Shown here: piece by piece, positions 22,085 through 37,000 of the stretch
How the letters are laid out: every line of letters begins with the position of its first letter
Position numbering within the stretch: the first letter of the stretch is position 1
Assembly (NCBI GenBank): GCA_964019695.1
Contig: OZ026520.1
Coordinates: forward strand, 92,756,913-92,820,912
DNA: 64,000 nt
Source: Loripinus fragilis
Taxonomy: Eukaryota > Mollusca > Bivalvia > Lucinida > Lucinidae
Reading direction: 5' to 3'
The notes under the pieces: model-generated
Databases searched by the model: none
Told to the model about the DNA's origin: nothing
What the model saw: only the letters and a program-made list of their open reading frames with translations
Translations under genes and position numbers: made by a program

Positions 22085-25000
22085 CTACAAATAGAAGAGA
22101 GAAATTCATACGTCCAAACACAGTAAGCACGTAAAATTAGGCCATTATTGGCCCGCCAGTGAAACGACATCCGAATGGCGCTTCGATGGCGGGCTGATAG
22201 TGGCCCGAGATTGGATGCTGGCTGGGATTAAGCAGATTATATTATAAATTAAGTGTTGGAGAGTAAAATTGTAATTATTTTCTTCCCCATCAATTTTAAC
22301 ATATGTTTTATGTGCTCAAAAGAATTGTCTCCACGAGACGGTTTGTTTAATACCCATAACATGTTTAGGTTAAGAACTCAATTGCGCACTCTTATCTGGA
22401 GGCCTAGTTTATTTAATCTAAAACGGACAAAAATAGAGGTCAAAATATCCCATTAGCTTTGAAAGAGGGAGGGAGGGAGGGAGGGAGGAGAGGAGATTGA
22501 GGAAGAAAAAGAGAGAGAGAACCTGAAGTCTCTCTATAGTTAATTAAAAAGTACAGCAGGGTCACAGTCAGTTCCAATTTAGACAGTGTTTCTATACCAA
22601 TAATGCATCATACTGAAAAAAAAAAACAAGTGCAGCACAACGTGTCTTTGACATGACAATACCGTAAAACCTGTATGGAACAGCCACTCTCAAAAAGACC
22701 AAAAATGGTTTTCAAGACCAATTATTGCTTAATGCAGGTCAAAAGTATTGCATTCTGCAATACTTTTTTTACCTTCATTGAGCTACCATTTGCAATTAAG
22801 ATGTTTGCTTGGTCTATTTTGAGTGGCCGTTTTACACAGGTTTTACTGTATTTTTTACCAAAAATAAATAAGAGAAGAAAATGCTACAGTCCAACATCAC
22901 AAACCAACCCTATGACAACAAGAAAAATAAACTGCAAGACACACAATTGGAGAGCTTGAAAACCCCGAAATCAAACAGCAACATAATCATATATGTGCTA
23001 TTGAAGAAAAATACTATAATTTCTGAATTTAAGACATATCAAATTACATCATCCAAAAGCTCTTTGTGATTGGGATGTATAGTTGAAAATACTATATTCG
23101 ATAAGTACCAAACACGAATAAGGAACGACATTAGTAAAAATTATTTTGTTTTTGGAGTATTTATAGGCTTTATGTTTGAAGTTATCACTAAAATGAAGCG
23201 CCAAATGATGTATTTAATTGCAAGATAAAATTGATAATTGAGTTGATCTTTGTCAAATGAGCCTCGATGCAAGAAAACATGGCTCGATGATCTGATATTT
23301 TTACGCCCCAGCCTGCTCAGTCTGATCAGCACCTGTGTTATTTAATGTATGGAGAGAATAGTAGTCGATCGTCTTTGATGTAAAATTTCAAAGTATTAGT
23401 TAGTCTCTGTAGCTGTACAGGTTAGTTTGAACATTATATATTTTAAAAAAAAACAAAGCCAGGCCTTCTCCCATCAAGGCCCATTACAACTACGCAACTA
23501 GCAGGTTAGCATAGAGGTAGTTCATGAACTGGAATTTGGTGATATAGCTGTCATGCAAATATAAACAATTTGCAGTAGAGAACTAGAGTGACAGGAATTT
23601 TAATACTGATTGGCAATTTAGGATGTTTAAAAGAGGTAAAGACAATAGACATGGCACTTGGAAAACGTAAATTTCCAAGTATTTCAGCAACATATGTTGT
23701 AGGTACACATTGGAATTGCCTCTATGAGGCAATTCCAATGTGTACGTACAACATATGTCTTTTCAATGAATGAGTTTTCACCATAAGCTTTTTATAAACA
23801 AATTCTCGACCACTTTCATTTATTCAAAGAAATTAGCATGTAGAAATGAACAACTTTTCATGTAGTTTGTTCACCTGGATGACAATCATAGACTGTCTGT
23901 TTTATGCTTCTGGCAGCTTATCTTGAGATGTTTCATGGGAGTATATTGCTAAATTGCTAGTTGCGTGGTTGTAACTTGGTTGTTATGTATCTTACCGTTA
24001 AGGTATCCAGCGTGAGCTCCATATGGACCAAGCCTTTTGTATGGAGGTATCGGAGACCTGATAGCGTATCCAATAGTAGTTGGTCTTTGTTACACTTTGC
24101 GCCGTTTTCATGTACATATCTGCGCAGTGATAGTAGGTGACCATTGTATAGCTGTACAGGTGTCTCACTGTCTGGGGTCTGGTAAATACCGAGGAATTCG
24201 GCAATAAACACGTCCTTGTGTAACAAGCATCTGAAAGATTGTACAGAACGGTAGCCAGGGCCCAAATTTAGAAAGCCTCCTTAAAGTTGAGTACTACCTT
24301 AGTTAAGAACATGTACTGAATTTAGGATACGCAAAATAACTTCAAACTTATAAAATTTAAGTTGTTTCATGTATTCTGTAAGTACCATTATTATATACCT
24401 ATAAATGATACATCTTTTGAACTGTCTGTTTTCTGGCTATCTGATACAGAAAGCCTTATCAACAAACTGAGGTTTTCTGATTCCGTATTACTATCCTTTA
24501 GAACGAGGCTAAAGTCGGTTTCCTGTTTTTTTGCGGCGACGTTACGTAAAGTAAATTTTCAAGCACGGAACCAGAGATGGAAACATGATGACATGACGTC
24601 ATGAAACGTAACGTAATGACAAACGTTCTCACATTTTCCGGGATTAAAGACTAAAACAAATGATATAAAATCAGAAAAAATGTCAGAAAAATGAAGTGGA
24701 TGTGAGGCCATTCCATTGGAGCACCCTTAATGCTTTGCGTCTCGGGCGACCCTATGGTATGACCTAATCCAATCGACGTGATACAGTACGCCAGATCAAG
24801 TTACTATTAGATATTTTTCAGTTACCGCGGACCTTAGGATTTGTGAGGTGTAGCACACCTTAGACTTACATTATTTAAGAGGGGCGATCTCAGCAGTGTA
24901 TTTCAGAAACGGTTAACAACTTCATTAGTTGTAACTTGCAACTCGGTTAATTTCTTGATGGGAAATCATATAAAGTGCTTTAATAAAGTCATTTTCCGCA

Positions 25001-28000
25001 AGCTAATATTTCTTTTAAAGTGCTGATGTATTGTAGTCGTAAAAATGTTGCATGCTTTTTTTAAATCTGCTGATTATATTAAAATGCACTCTGGACTAAT
25101 TTTATGATGGAAGTAAACATAATGAATCCAGAACAGACTGCAACTCATGCAACGGTCTGACTCTGTTAGAGAGAAAGCTTTCATCCTCCACTTAACGAGA
25201 TTTTAAGGTGCTTTGCATACGCCCAAAATGCAATTAATGATATTTGAAGGCTGACGTTACGTCATGTGTTAATGGAGTCACTGGATTGAGATTTTTGTGC
25301 GAAAACTTTGCATTTAATATAGATAATAAATTTTGCACAGCTTTTGATAGGCCAGAACTATGCGCATCTGAAGAGTGGTGCGCTTTCATTAGAAATGTGT
25401 ATAATTGTACGTGGAACAAAGAAATTACTTGTCACGTCACTTGTGTAGTTACAGATATATCATATTTCCATTTAAGCAAACAGAGTAGACCCTCATCAGG
25501 CAGCTCTACAAGAGAAGCCTGATCTGGGGCAACTCTGTTTGCAAAAAGCGTTTAAATGCGTCTGTGTGAGGATAAACAAGGGAGGTCATTCATATTTTTT
25601 ATACTTCTATTCCTGCAAAAGTTATCCACTGCAGTTTGGTGCACCTTTTAAATGTGTCGATACATTAGAGTTAAATTTATTGAAAAGTGTTTCACTTTTA
25701 TAAGTTCAGATTTAATGTTTAACTAATATATGTACATCTCAGCTTCTTTTGTTGATCTCCAGCACCATTTTACGATACATGAAATTGGATGTTTTTACAT
25801 CAAAGAACCATTAGTTGGGAGGCTTTCAACTCATTAATTTGTACAGGTGAATGTCAGTGTAGTGTAATAGATCAACATTTTGTCTATTACCCAGGGGTGC
25901 CAAGTTCCATCCCTGGGTCTTCAAGTCAATCACGTGAGACTTTAGCCTCTGGCCTCCTCTTCTTAGCGTTTTAGACCAAACCACTGCCGGTTTAACCTTC
26001 GAGTGTTTCCACACATAACATCAAACCATAAACCAATCTGTCCCACTACTGGGAAAGCCAGGGAACAGCCTGGCAGAAGCAGACGTGTTGTAGTGAAGTC
26101 ACTCACCTTGAATCCAGGGGTTGCAAGTTCTATCCGTGGCCCTAACAGTCTGATGGTAGATAATTTAAGACGTTGCCCATCTTCTGAGACGCTTAAACCA
26201 GAAGCACTGCCAGTTAAGGCTTCACGTGATTCTGTACTTAAATTTCAGAATATATAAACTATCATTGGGAGACATTATTATAAATCAGAAAATTACTATA
26301 ATTTCCACTAAAATGGGATACTATTAAATTAGGATTCATCACAATACAAAATTGGCTGACACTTTTCATTTCGTCACCTTGACAGGTGTCAGGGTAAACA
26401 TTTGGTGTCTAAAATTTATGAAAAATATAATAGGTTTTAGTTTAATGATGACACCAATAGAATAGTGTAACACCAGTCAAGGCGACAAAACGCAAAACTG
26501 TCGCTTTTTGCATACTCAGGAGCGTACTTAAGAAAATACGTATGTGCGTACAACTTGACGATGCAAGTATATGGTTTTAGCTATTCAATTTGATTTTTGG
26601 AAGAAAAATCCATTTTATTGTATTTATGCTGCGTGTCTTCACAGCTCATTTTAGCCCTGTGAAATGCTCTAAAACCATTTCCACAAAAAGGCCAAACCCC
26701 TGGCTTCATATAGGGGGCTATTCAGAGTGGGAACTCTATAAAATGCCCCAGGAACGCGCCTGATACTTATATCTCAAGGATCAGCTTTCTGCTGCAAGTG
26801 AGCTCTCTCCCAATAAGTATAATATACCATTCGGTTTTAACCACGCACCCAATCCCATGACATGGCGGGGGTATGACCAGGCAAATGTACCATATTTTAA
26901 CTTTTTGCATTGTCCCCTTAGTGCGGGGAAAATAAGTGGCATTTTATATGCAAAGGCAAATATGGCAGTATAAAGTAAAACATGACAAACAGTGGAGAAA
27001 ACTGCCATGGTTTTAACAAAAGTCAAAGTCCCCGCTGTTCTCTGGTTAGAAATGACTAGTGCATAAATTCAAGTCCTCTTAAGGGTCAAGGGGGAACCCA
27101 AATAGCCTTGTAGTTCGGTACATGAATGATCAAAACAAGATACGGACGTTCATGCTTGCATTTTATGTCTGTTCCATATCTCCTTTGCATTCGAAGGATT
27201 TTCAATTACTGTGTTCCAGCTATATTGGCTTGCACAAGTTTCAAACACCTTATTCGTGTCCATTGTCCATTAACCTGAGCTTGATGAAATATTGACGCCA
27301 AAAAATAATCATATTGGACGCATAAACTAGGAATTTACCTACTCGCAAGTTACAACAAGTGAATGCATATGGAACAAGAAATAACTTTAAAAATGATATT
27401 TGGTTGCATTTCTATTGTGAAATATATTTTCAGGTACATTTTTTTTTTACACTTGCAAACTGGTGAAATGCCATCATGCGGCATTTCATCAGGATATGCA
27501 CTGTTTGTTAAGGTTAAAAAAGATCTCAGGGCAAAAAATATAATATTTAGTAGCAGACGAAAAAGATAGATTCAAGTTACTGCTGACATCACCCCTCATA
27601 AATAAAGTCCAAAGTAAGTCTCCGTTGACGGACAAATCGTAATGTAAGGTGCAACTGAAAAATGTCTATTATGATTATATGTATAAATCACATAAGCTGG
27701 CTCACCGTTATTCTTGGGATTTTACTGTTTCAAACATTATGTCATTACTATCATGATGTTCAAGAATATGAGAATCTATCATGAGTGTGAGGGTAGGATA
27801 GATAAATCCGTCCAGAGGATCGCCGTTTGGCATCATGAGTCTACACTAGTCAAACACCATTTTGTTGGAAATCACATGTCACGGCTCAATTATTTAAAAT
27901 AGCATATACAGTTTGCAAGAAAAGTGCAAAAATATGGTGATGCGTTTTCAAAGTCCTCTAGTATATGTGCTATTGAAGAAAAACAATATGATTTCTGAAT

Positions 28001-31000
28001 TTTAGAGCGTATTTGCAAAACAAATGCTGCGCAACATCGACGTATCAAATGACATCATCCAAAAGATGCCATGGGGTTGTCTGCGGTTTGTGATTGTGGT
28101 ATTTCCTGATCATACTCACTTAGTATTTTTGCTTGTGATCCCGAGGGACGGATTTTTCTATCCTTCCCTCACACGAAGAATGGATTATTTTTCTTGCTCA
28201 CCACTGTTTTTATTTTCTTATTTATTTATTTTAAAATAAGCTTCCAGAAGTCGCTGAATACGCTAAGATGCAATTTAGCATGATGACGTTATTTGACGTC
28301 CTGGGTAAGATAACACGAGTAAGATAAGATTTTCTATCCCTGGGTAAAATCTCAGATATCCTTATCCAGTGTGCAAGAATTCTTTATATATAAGCTAGTC
28401 AACTTTTACGGGTTTTTTGTTGAAAGCCCAGCCCTTAAGAAAAGCTCTGAAACCTATGACGAAGTGAGGGGTCTTACCACGAACCTTCTCAACATTTCAT
28501 TGTTGTCTTTACATTTTAGGCGTTTCCAGTATACAAAAGGTTTTAGGACTATGCGTTCTATCGTGACTATTTATTATGATTTATCACTTTTCATCATATT
28601 AGTTAAGCTTAGACAAAGCAAAACATACAAGTTGGCACGTGGGGCCATCGAAGTCTGAGATCAAGACTGCACATCTGGCTTTGGTTGGCGCTGTTTGGGT
28701 AGCCAATGATTCACCCTTTCTTCAGACGTAAAACTTAGACTCTGATTAGACAAGGCAAACGCCCAGAGTGATTTAAATCTTTGTTGAAAGCACCTACCCG
28801 CTTGAACATTATACTGGAAACAAAATGCTATACCTTATTTTAGCAATTTCTTGACTAACATTTTCAACACCAGCACTTGGATTGTAGATTTTCACAGAAA
28901 CAATGCCTTCTTTTCCTTTAAGTTTCCCAGTGTGAACTGTAAAAAAGATTAATTGATCGACAGTCACATTTGAGCCGCGACATGTGATTTCCAACAATGT
29001 GGCATTTTGACAAGTGTAGACACAGACGAGTCTGTGCAGCGTCCTTTAAGGCTTAGAAACTCCAAATGATGTTCAGTCAGTAGTTTAACACCCACATTAT
29101 ATGCAAGTTACAAGTAAAGGCTCTGATCAGACTGCGCGTATGCGCAGGATGATCTGAGGCTTTGCTGGTTGCACATACCATATTGTTGGAAATCTCATGT
29201 CGCTGCTTATTTCACTTATAAAAAAAACGACTGGTAAAAGTAAGTAATGGTGCAAAGATCAGGAATCGATACAATCAAGTACTATTTTAGCACCCTACAC
29301 AACTACAATGTATTATATTTTATTACGCAAACTTGTTCATTTACAGTTGGTTCATGCTACAGCATATCTACAGTGAGGATCTCGAAGCAGTCGTAGTTAT
29401 AAAGTAGATAATCTTAATGAAAGTATATGGCGAGACTGAGGTTTGAACTAACAACTCCTCTATCACAGTCGATAGAAGTTAGGTTATCAATCCTACCTCT
29501 AACGCCCGGATAAGGATTTTTGAGTGTAAAACTGTATTTTTTCTTACCCATCAATTCAAACATATCGCTATGCTCAAAGAAACCATCTTATTGAGGCGGT
29601 TATTTTGAGTACCCACAACATACATTTACTTGTATGTTTAAAAAATGGTTGAGAAATAAAGGAATACTTTAAATCGCACACTAACTGTTATTAGGGGGCC
29701 TGATCCTTGCCACCAACAAACTCAAAGCATTGATTCTGTTCCTATGTGCAATAGTAAAAGCAAAGAAAAGAGTATCTAAAGAATATGCATGGAGCAGCAA
29801 ATATAAATAACGTACCAGATGTCCAAAGTCCATATGGGGACTGCAATAGCTCCATGTCTTCAGATGTAGAGCCACGTTTTACAAGGTCTTTCACTGAGTC
29901 CCGCCTACATATCTGTTTATCTGATACAACATTAACAAGTTGCACATCATCTGCATCAAAGTCATTTGCAAACAGATAACTTTCCCCATACTCAAGTAGC
30001 CCACGCCTTATAGATTCTATTCTTATCATCATGTCTGTATACTGATACCTTGATGCTGCATCTAGAAGTATTTCCTGTTCAAACTTATTGAGAATCATCT
30101 CATTTGATTTAATCATGTTTGGAATTTTTGTTTCAAGATGGTGGATATAGTTGAATGGTCGCTGCAGCAGTTCAGTGATGAATGTCCTTAAAGTATCTTT
30201 GTCCTGCTGGAGTGCTTTAAGCTTCTTCTCCGCCATATGCTTTGCCACACCAACACTGTCTTTCATGTACTTTTTAAGCTTTTTTTCTTTCTTATTTTCT
30301 GAATTAAATGGTTTAAATATAGCTCCAATCATTCTCCTTAGTTTATTTGACATTTGCTTTTGGTCTTCATCATCTTCTTCAAAAGTCGCAAAATTAGCAA
30401 CAGATTCTTTGAAAGTATTTTCAAAGTTTGCACTTGAACTTTTAGAGCTTTTGTCCAACTGAACAGTCTTTTCTATTTGTGATAATTCAGCTTCTAATTC
30501 ACACAGTTCTAACTTAGCTTCACAGCAAAGTTTAGCTTCTAGCTCAGGAATAATGCATTCTTCCTTTTCCCAGTCTTCTAAGAGGTTGATAAATCTAGAA
30601 TCAATTGATGCCTCTATGTGTCTTTTAACCCAGTTCCATCCTCCTGAGCATACATGTAAGTCAGGTAGCTCATTCTCATTACTTCCCCACATTGATGTTA
30701 GCTGCAATCTGGCTTGTGGTGTCTTCAAGTATTCTCTCACCTTAAGTATAGAACAACATCGACTCTAAATGGTGTGCAAAAATTAAATAAAGTCTGTATG
30801 GTCGTCGAAAAGGATTTAACTTTATTTAGCACTAAAAGCAAATACATTTATTTAGGCTGAGTTGAAATGCTGAAAATAATCGCTATCAAAATCTGAAAAA
30901 TTAATGGTCCAAAATACGCATTTAATTTAACAGTTTCAGACATTTTGTCAGTTTATCGGGCATTTTGTTTAATATATAGAACGGTGCAGAACAGCCTTCA

Positions 31001-34000
31001 AAGTATAGGTCAAATATAGGAAATAGTAAAAGTTAAATGCCAACTGCTTTATACATGTCATTATTCTAATACTTGATGGTAATTTCATCTTTTAATATTT
31101 CATAACATTTATAATAAAATAAAAAGGCTAAGCAAAATGATAACAAAAATCTGTTTGCTGCATAAACGGTTGCCTAGGTGTCGTTAACAGTCAGCCAACA
31201 ATTGAAATGGCGTTTTGCTGGTGGGCCGATTGTGGGCGGCATTTATTTGTATATTGGGTAGTAGCCTTAAATGATTGTTATCCAAATTTGAGCCGCGGCA
31301 TGAGATTTTCAACAATGTGGTATGTGCGACCAGCAAAGGACTAGATCAGCCTGCGCATATGCGCAGTTTGATCAGAGCCTTTGCTGGTCGCTAGAATATC
31401 CTATGACTGTTAAGCTACTGACTGAACACCATTTGGAGTTTCTAAGCTTAAAAGGGGACTGCACAGGCTCGTCTGAGTCTGCACTTGTCAAAATGCCACA
31501 ACGATGGAAATCACATGTCACGGCTTATTTGTACCTTCTCACAGATATCATTAACTCCTTTATTCACATCATTTCTCAATTTTCTGGTAACATCTTGGGA
31601 CTTGGTATTTAAAGCATGCAACTTCTTTTTAGTTTTAGCTTTCTTGAGTACCCTTTCTTTCTCTGTCATATCTATACCTCTTACAATAGTTCTAAGGTAG
31701 TGGACGGTTCTTTGTAGTACAGAGCCAAGCCATCTATAAATAGATTTGATACAGAAAATGTCTGTTCATTTACATTTAATCCATTTGACCCCCGACTGTT
31801 GACATATGCTCCTCTTAGATAAATGAAAGCTTTAAATTAGGAGATAACTGTGGTCAAATGTTTTTATTTGGTTAGGTATATCGTCGGATATACGGATGGA
31901 AATTTAGTAAAACGTGATTTCCGAACGTATATCTGACGATAAACCTCCCCAAATGAAAAGTTTGAATATGTTATTCCCATTCTAATGCACTTCTGCAATT
32001 TCATGGCAAAGTGGAGTTTTGGGAGCCGCATAATGCCGCACGTCATCCAATGAAATTTGACGTATTAATGACGTCAATCTGTTTCCTACAGTAAATCGCT
32101 GGATATACTGTTGCAAATCTTACACGTTAGCCAATCAGAAGTCTCATTACAAAACCAAGTTCATTAGAATTATTAATAACCCGTTGTTATGCCTTATAAA
32201 TGGTACTTATTGCATCATCAAGAAATGATGATCCCTGCCTGTGAGTTTATTGGAGACATTTGCACATATGGGATAAGTCATAAACCATTTGCACTGGTCA
32301 AAATGCATTTCCAAGGTTACCCGTATCATTCCTATGTTTAAGATTTTAATTATGTGCCATTTTTCTTTCAACTTAATATTCACGGCATCAAGAGAAGAAA
32401 TATTGACATATTGGCGTAGTATAAATTTGGCGGGTCTATAATTTAGGGTATTTTTATCTATCCTAAAAGGGGTCATTCTTAAAGCACGCGCAGATCCAGA
32501 AGTTTCGTCAGGGGGGGGTCCAATTCTTAGAACATAAATAAAATATATCGCCAAATGAAAGTGTTTAACAAGTTTCTCACCTGAAAGTGGCTTTAATCCT
32601 ACGTTCCATCGCAATGTTCGCTAGTCTACTTATTCCATTTAGTAACTCGATGTAATCATCGGTAATATAACCTGGATTGACTCCCGTCTCTCTTTTTGCA
32701 TTTTTTGTCGAAAAGAACACAACCTGTGACTTCTGGAACTCCGGCCAGACCTTGCCAAGACTGCTTGTGGCAGTGTCAGCTGTATTCCTTTTATCCTTAA
32801 CCTCGTCCCATCTATTGCACACAAATAATGCAGCCAGTGGGTCAAATTTAATGAGCTCTGTAGAAGAGGTCTGATGTTTTAATATGAGACTCATGAGGGC
32901 TACCAGCTGAAAAAAATCATCAAACATGGAACAGATTTGTTTTTCTTCTTATGCTTTCAAATCCAAGTCAATATCAGACCTTCAGATAAGAGTGCGTATT
33001 TAAAAAAATAGGTTTTATTAATCAGCCAATATAGGGTCTGTGCACTCAAAAGGACCAAAACATATATAATATGTCAAATATAAATAATTGGAATTTTACG
33101 TACAAAATTTTGCTTAAATTGACCTATGGAATATATGACCTGGAAATACTACACTCACATATCACATACTTGCTCACCACTGTTTTTATCCATTTATTTA
33201 TTTATTTTAAAATAAGCTTCCAGAAGTCCCTGAAAATGCTAAGATACAATTTCTCATGATGACGTTACTTGACGTCCTAACTTAGATACATGGGTAAGAA
33301 AAGCTTTTCTATTCCATGGTAAAGTCTCAGATATCCTTATCCTGTGTGCAAAATGTCTGTTATCTGTAAACTGTGGCATAACCTTGGCTTAACCACTCGT
33401 ACATTTTATGATTACCCCAGAGGTCAAACTTGACATCGCCCCACAGTAATTTTCTTATTGACTGTTCCAAGGCGGTGCTTCCTATGTGGATCTTATTTGT
33501 TATTTGCATTTGCCTTTGTCTTTGCCATACTGCCATGCCTGTTTCTTGCAGCCTTGTGGTCACATATTGAGAAAGGGCTGACCATTTTGCCCTCCTGTAT
33601 GTAAAGTTTTCTTATGTTTTTGTCACTTTCCCTTACAGTGTCCTCGGTCAGGTGTAGTACTTGATTGTATCGATTCCTGGTCTTTGCCTTCATTCTTACT
33701 TTGCAATAAATTAGGTCTGTGTTTTCATAGAATTATAATTTGAACAAGCAAAATCGAAAACAAACGTATATCCTCGCCTAATTGTTTTGCCATGGTCGTT
33801 ATTTTGGCAGTCATGTATGAATTCAGCAAAATATAAGCAAATCAGGGGCATTAACTCATGTTTCAGGAAGCACTTCCTGACAAACTTTTAATGACACCAC
33901 AGTTCACTTGCAATAGATATTCATATTGTTCATCCGTTAAGAAGTTATAGCTCTGGGAACACAAATTCATCAGCATTTCAGCAAGTAAAAGCATAGCTCC

Positions 34001-37000
34001 CTCTATTTGGAGGATTGTCTGATAAAACTGCTCAAGTACACTATGGTGATACATATTTTTAGCATATTTTTTTGATGAAAATTCATTCATTCCTTTCAAA
34101 GTTATGGCTCTAAATGGGCCAATTCTTTGAAATTAAGACAATAAAAGAGAATAACTCCTGTATATCTAAGGATAGTTGAGTGAATTCCACGTTTATCATC
34201 CCACTTCATATTCCGTTATGTTTCATGAAAATCAATATATTCCTTGCCTGGTCATGGTACTATAGGGATCAATGCGTTGAGATGTAGGTCATCAAAGAAT
34301 ATTAACTCCTGTCTATCTGAAATCATTGTGACAAACTTTGATGTACGTCGCCATACCATTGCCAGATACAATTTAACTATAAGTTTCGTGAAATTCCATC
34401 AATAGGTTTACAAGATTATTGATCTGATTGGACAAAATTATTGATATAAAGACGATCAAAGACTTCCTTGCATCATCACACAATGTTCAGACTCAGTGAC
34501 GGCTCTGACGATAAGCTTTAATTGGTGGTGCCTGATGCTTATCTGTAGCTGGACCCACCGTGGCTCAACTTGAGGTTTTCTTTAGGTCTGACTATCTGTG
34601 AGTCGTGAGTCATTTTCTTGGTTTCACCATAGTGTGTTAATTTGATTAGAGTGTTTCTCCATGATGATACATTGAATTAGTTATAAAGCTTCATTGCGAG
34701 CTGAACATTTCTTGTACTTCAACAACAGCAGAATATAGGGCGACGTTTTGGTACCAGTAAAATGCATTTAAGCCCCCCCCCCCCCCCCCCCCCCGCGGTT
34801 TAGGTTGCTGTCCGTTCTAAGGCGGTTGTTATGTTGTTGTTGACTTTTAGTTTATTGTTACTCCAATTGTGGGAGTCTGTAATAGTTCTATGTTTTGTTG
34901 TACGTTACTTTATGTTCATTCTAGTTTTGCAATCATCTTGATGGGGAAGAGAGAGCTGGGTGCTTTTCCTTGTTTGTTGTCTTGTTGTCTCGTGATGGTT
35001 GTGTGGCTCTTCCTTGCGGTGTTATGGGTGTGTCTGCGGTTTGTGATTGTGGTATTTCCTGATCATATTCACTTACTACTTTTCATGTGCGGTATACATT
35101 TAAGTAATATATACTCATTGAAAGTTTAATAAACTTCCATCCATTGCTTACTTAATTATGACTGAGGATGAAGAATCATTGAAACTAGACAAAGGACACT
35201 AACTTTATACATTATACTTTGGCCATATGTACTCAGTAGAAGTTTTATGAAATTCAATCTTTTGTGTACTAAGTTATGGCTGGGGAGGAAAAAATCATTT
35301 GCATTTAAGATATCAAAGGACAATAACTCTTCCATAACTAAGGACATCATAACAAAACTTCACGTGCGTTATCACACAATGGTCATTTATGCTCATTCAT
35401 TGTGAGGATAGAAACTTTCACTGAAATTAAGGCAATGAAATGGCAATAACTCCTTCAATACTGGTGACATTCTAATGAAACTTCACATGCATCATTACAC
35501 TATAGTCTTATATATATATTCAGTAATCGTTTGCTGAATTTTCATCTATTAGTTGCCTAGTTATGGCTGAGGACGTTAGGGTGAAAGGACAGAAGGCCAA
35601 ACAGATGGATGGACAAACCTATATGCCTCCGTCTTTGGTGGGGGATAACAGCATATTGTTGGGCCCTTGTCCCCTGGCTCAGATTCTATTGCTCTTTAAT
35701 TCAGAACAAAATATCTTTGTCGATTTTTTACCTAATGCTGAGAATGGCAGCCAATAATTATATTGTCAAGTTTAGGCTGTCTCATCTAAGTTCTGCTTTA
35801 TATGTACTTAACCCTTAATGCGCTAATCACAACAAAAGTTATCTGCTTTTCTCGTCTGCTGAAATGTTTTAAGCCTCTATGGCAAACAGTGTGGCTCTTG
35901 TAGGAGCAGTCTGTTCTGGGTCCACGCTGTTTGCATCTATACTTAATTCGTCAGTAATGTTAGACGATTATTTGCAGCAGACGACTTCAGCAGACGACAT
36001 TTTCAGGTGCATTGTTTTTCTGTGCTTTAAGGGTTTGACTACAGTTGGCTTGTGATTTCTGAGGCAAAATTGTGTAAGTAGGTGACGACAGTCCAATATG
36101 AACAACATTGGGTCTCAATCAAAATTGTTATCAAATAACAACCTTGTTGATTAACCCTTCGGTGGCTGCTAATCGCGGCTTAATGCTCAGTTGTAACGGC
36201 TGCTGGTCCATTTAAAAATACTGTTTGCATGCACAAATTGTAGTCCTAGGCGTAGCCTTAGCATGTAGCAGACGACTTCAGCAGACGACATTTTAGATTG
36301 TATTTTCGTTCCAGGCGAATGATTCAATAAGTGGTCCAACCAAATGAGTATTTACTGGTATTCTATTTAATGATATGGGCATGTTAAAAACCATCTCACC
36401 GAGGAAGGGGTGGTTATTTAAGTACACAAACAGCATTTTAATAGGAAAAGGGGAAGTAATCCACTTAGTCTTGATCTAATTTACCTCATGTTTATGCAGA
36501 TTCAACAGCAGTTAAAACAGCTTACCCTGTCCTCGGCGACGCATTTGGCAACATCTGACATGATTATATACATGAAGCCAAGAATCTGGTGGGTTCTGAT
36601 ATATTGCATTAAATAGTTCTCCAGGAACTCGTTCTCGCCAATACCCGGTGTGTCCAAAAGAACAAGACCAAACTAAAATTAAAAAAAAAAACATATATGT
36701 GTCAGCCCTATGGTTAATATAAATTTTAAAGTAAGACAGCAGGCGGCAAAGATCAGTATTCGATACAATCAACTACAACACCTGACCAAGGACACAAAGG
36801 GAAAGTGACAAAAACACAATTAAACATCACAAACAAGAGCCTAGAAGTAAGCCCTTTCCCAGCAGGTGACCACAAGGCAGCAATGAACAGATGCGAAGCA
36901 TGAAAAACACATGACATAAATAACACAAATAAACCCCTTTACTAACTAGGAAATCATTGAGCTAAATTGCTTTATCTTCCATTGTATCTTTATTTGTTGA

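Noticed and set aside
30740..30765. Exon 7 acceptors at TTAAG|GTGAG or ATTTAG|AGTCG
   Set aside because: The first conflicts with the phase-2 end of exon 6 and the second hits an early stop; only CATTTAGAG|T gives an open frame.
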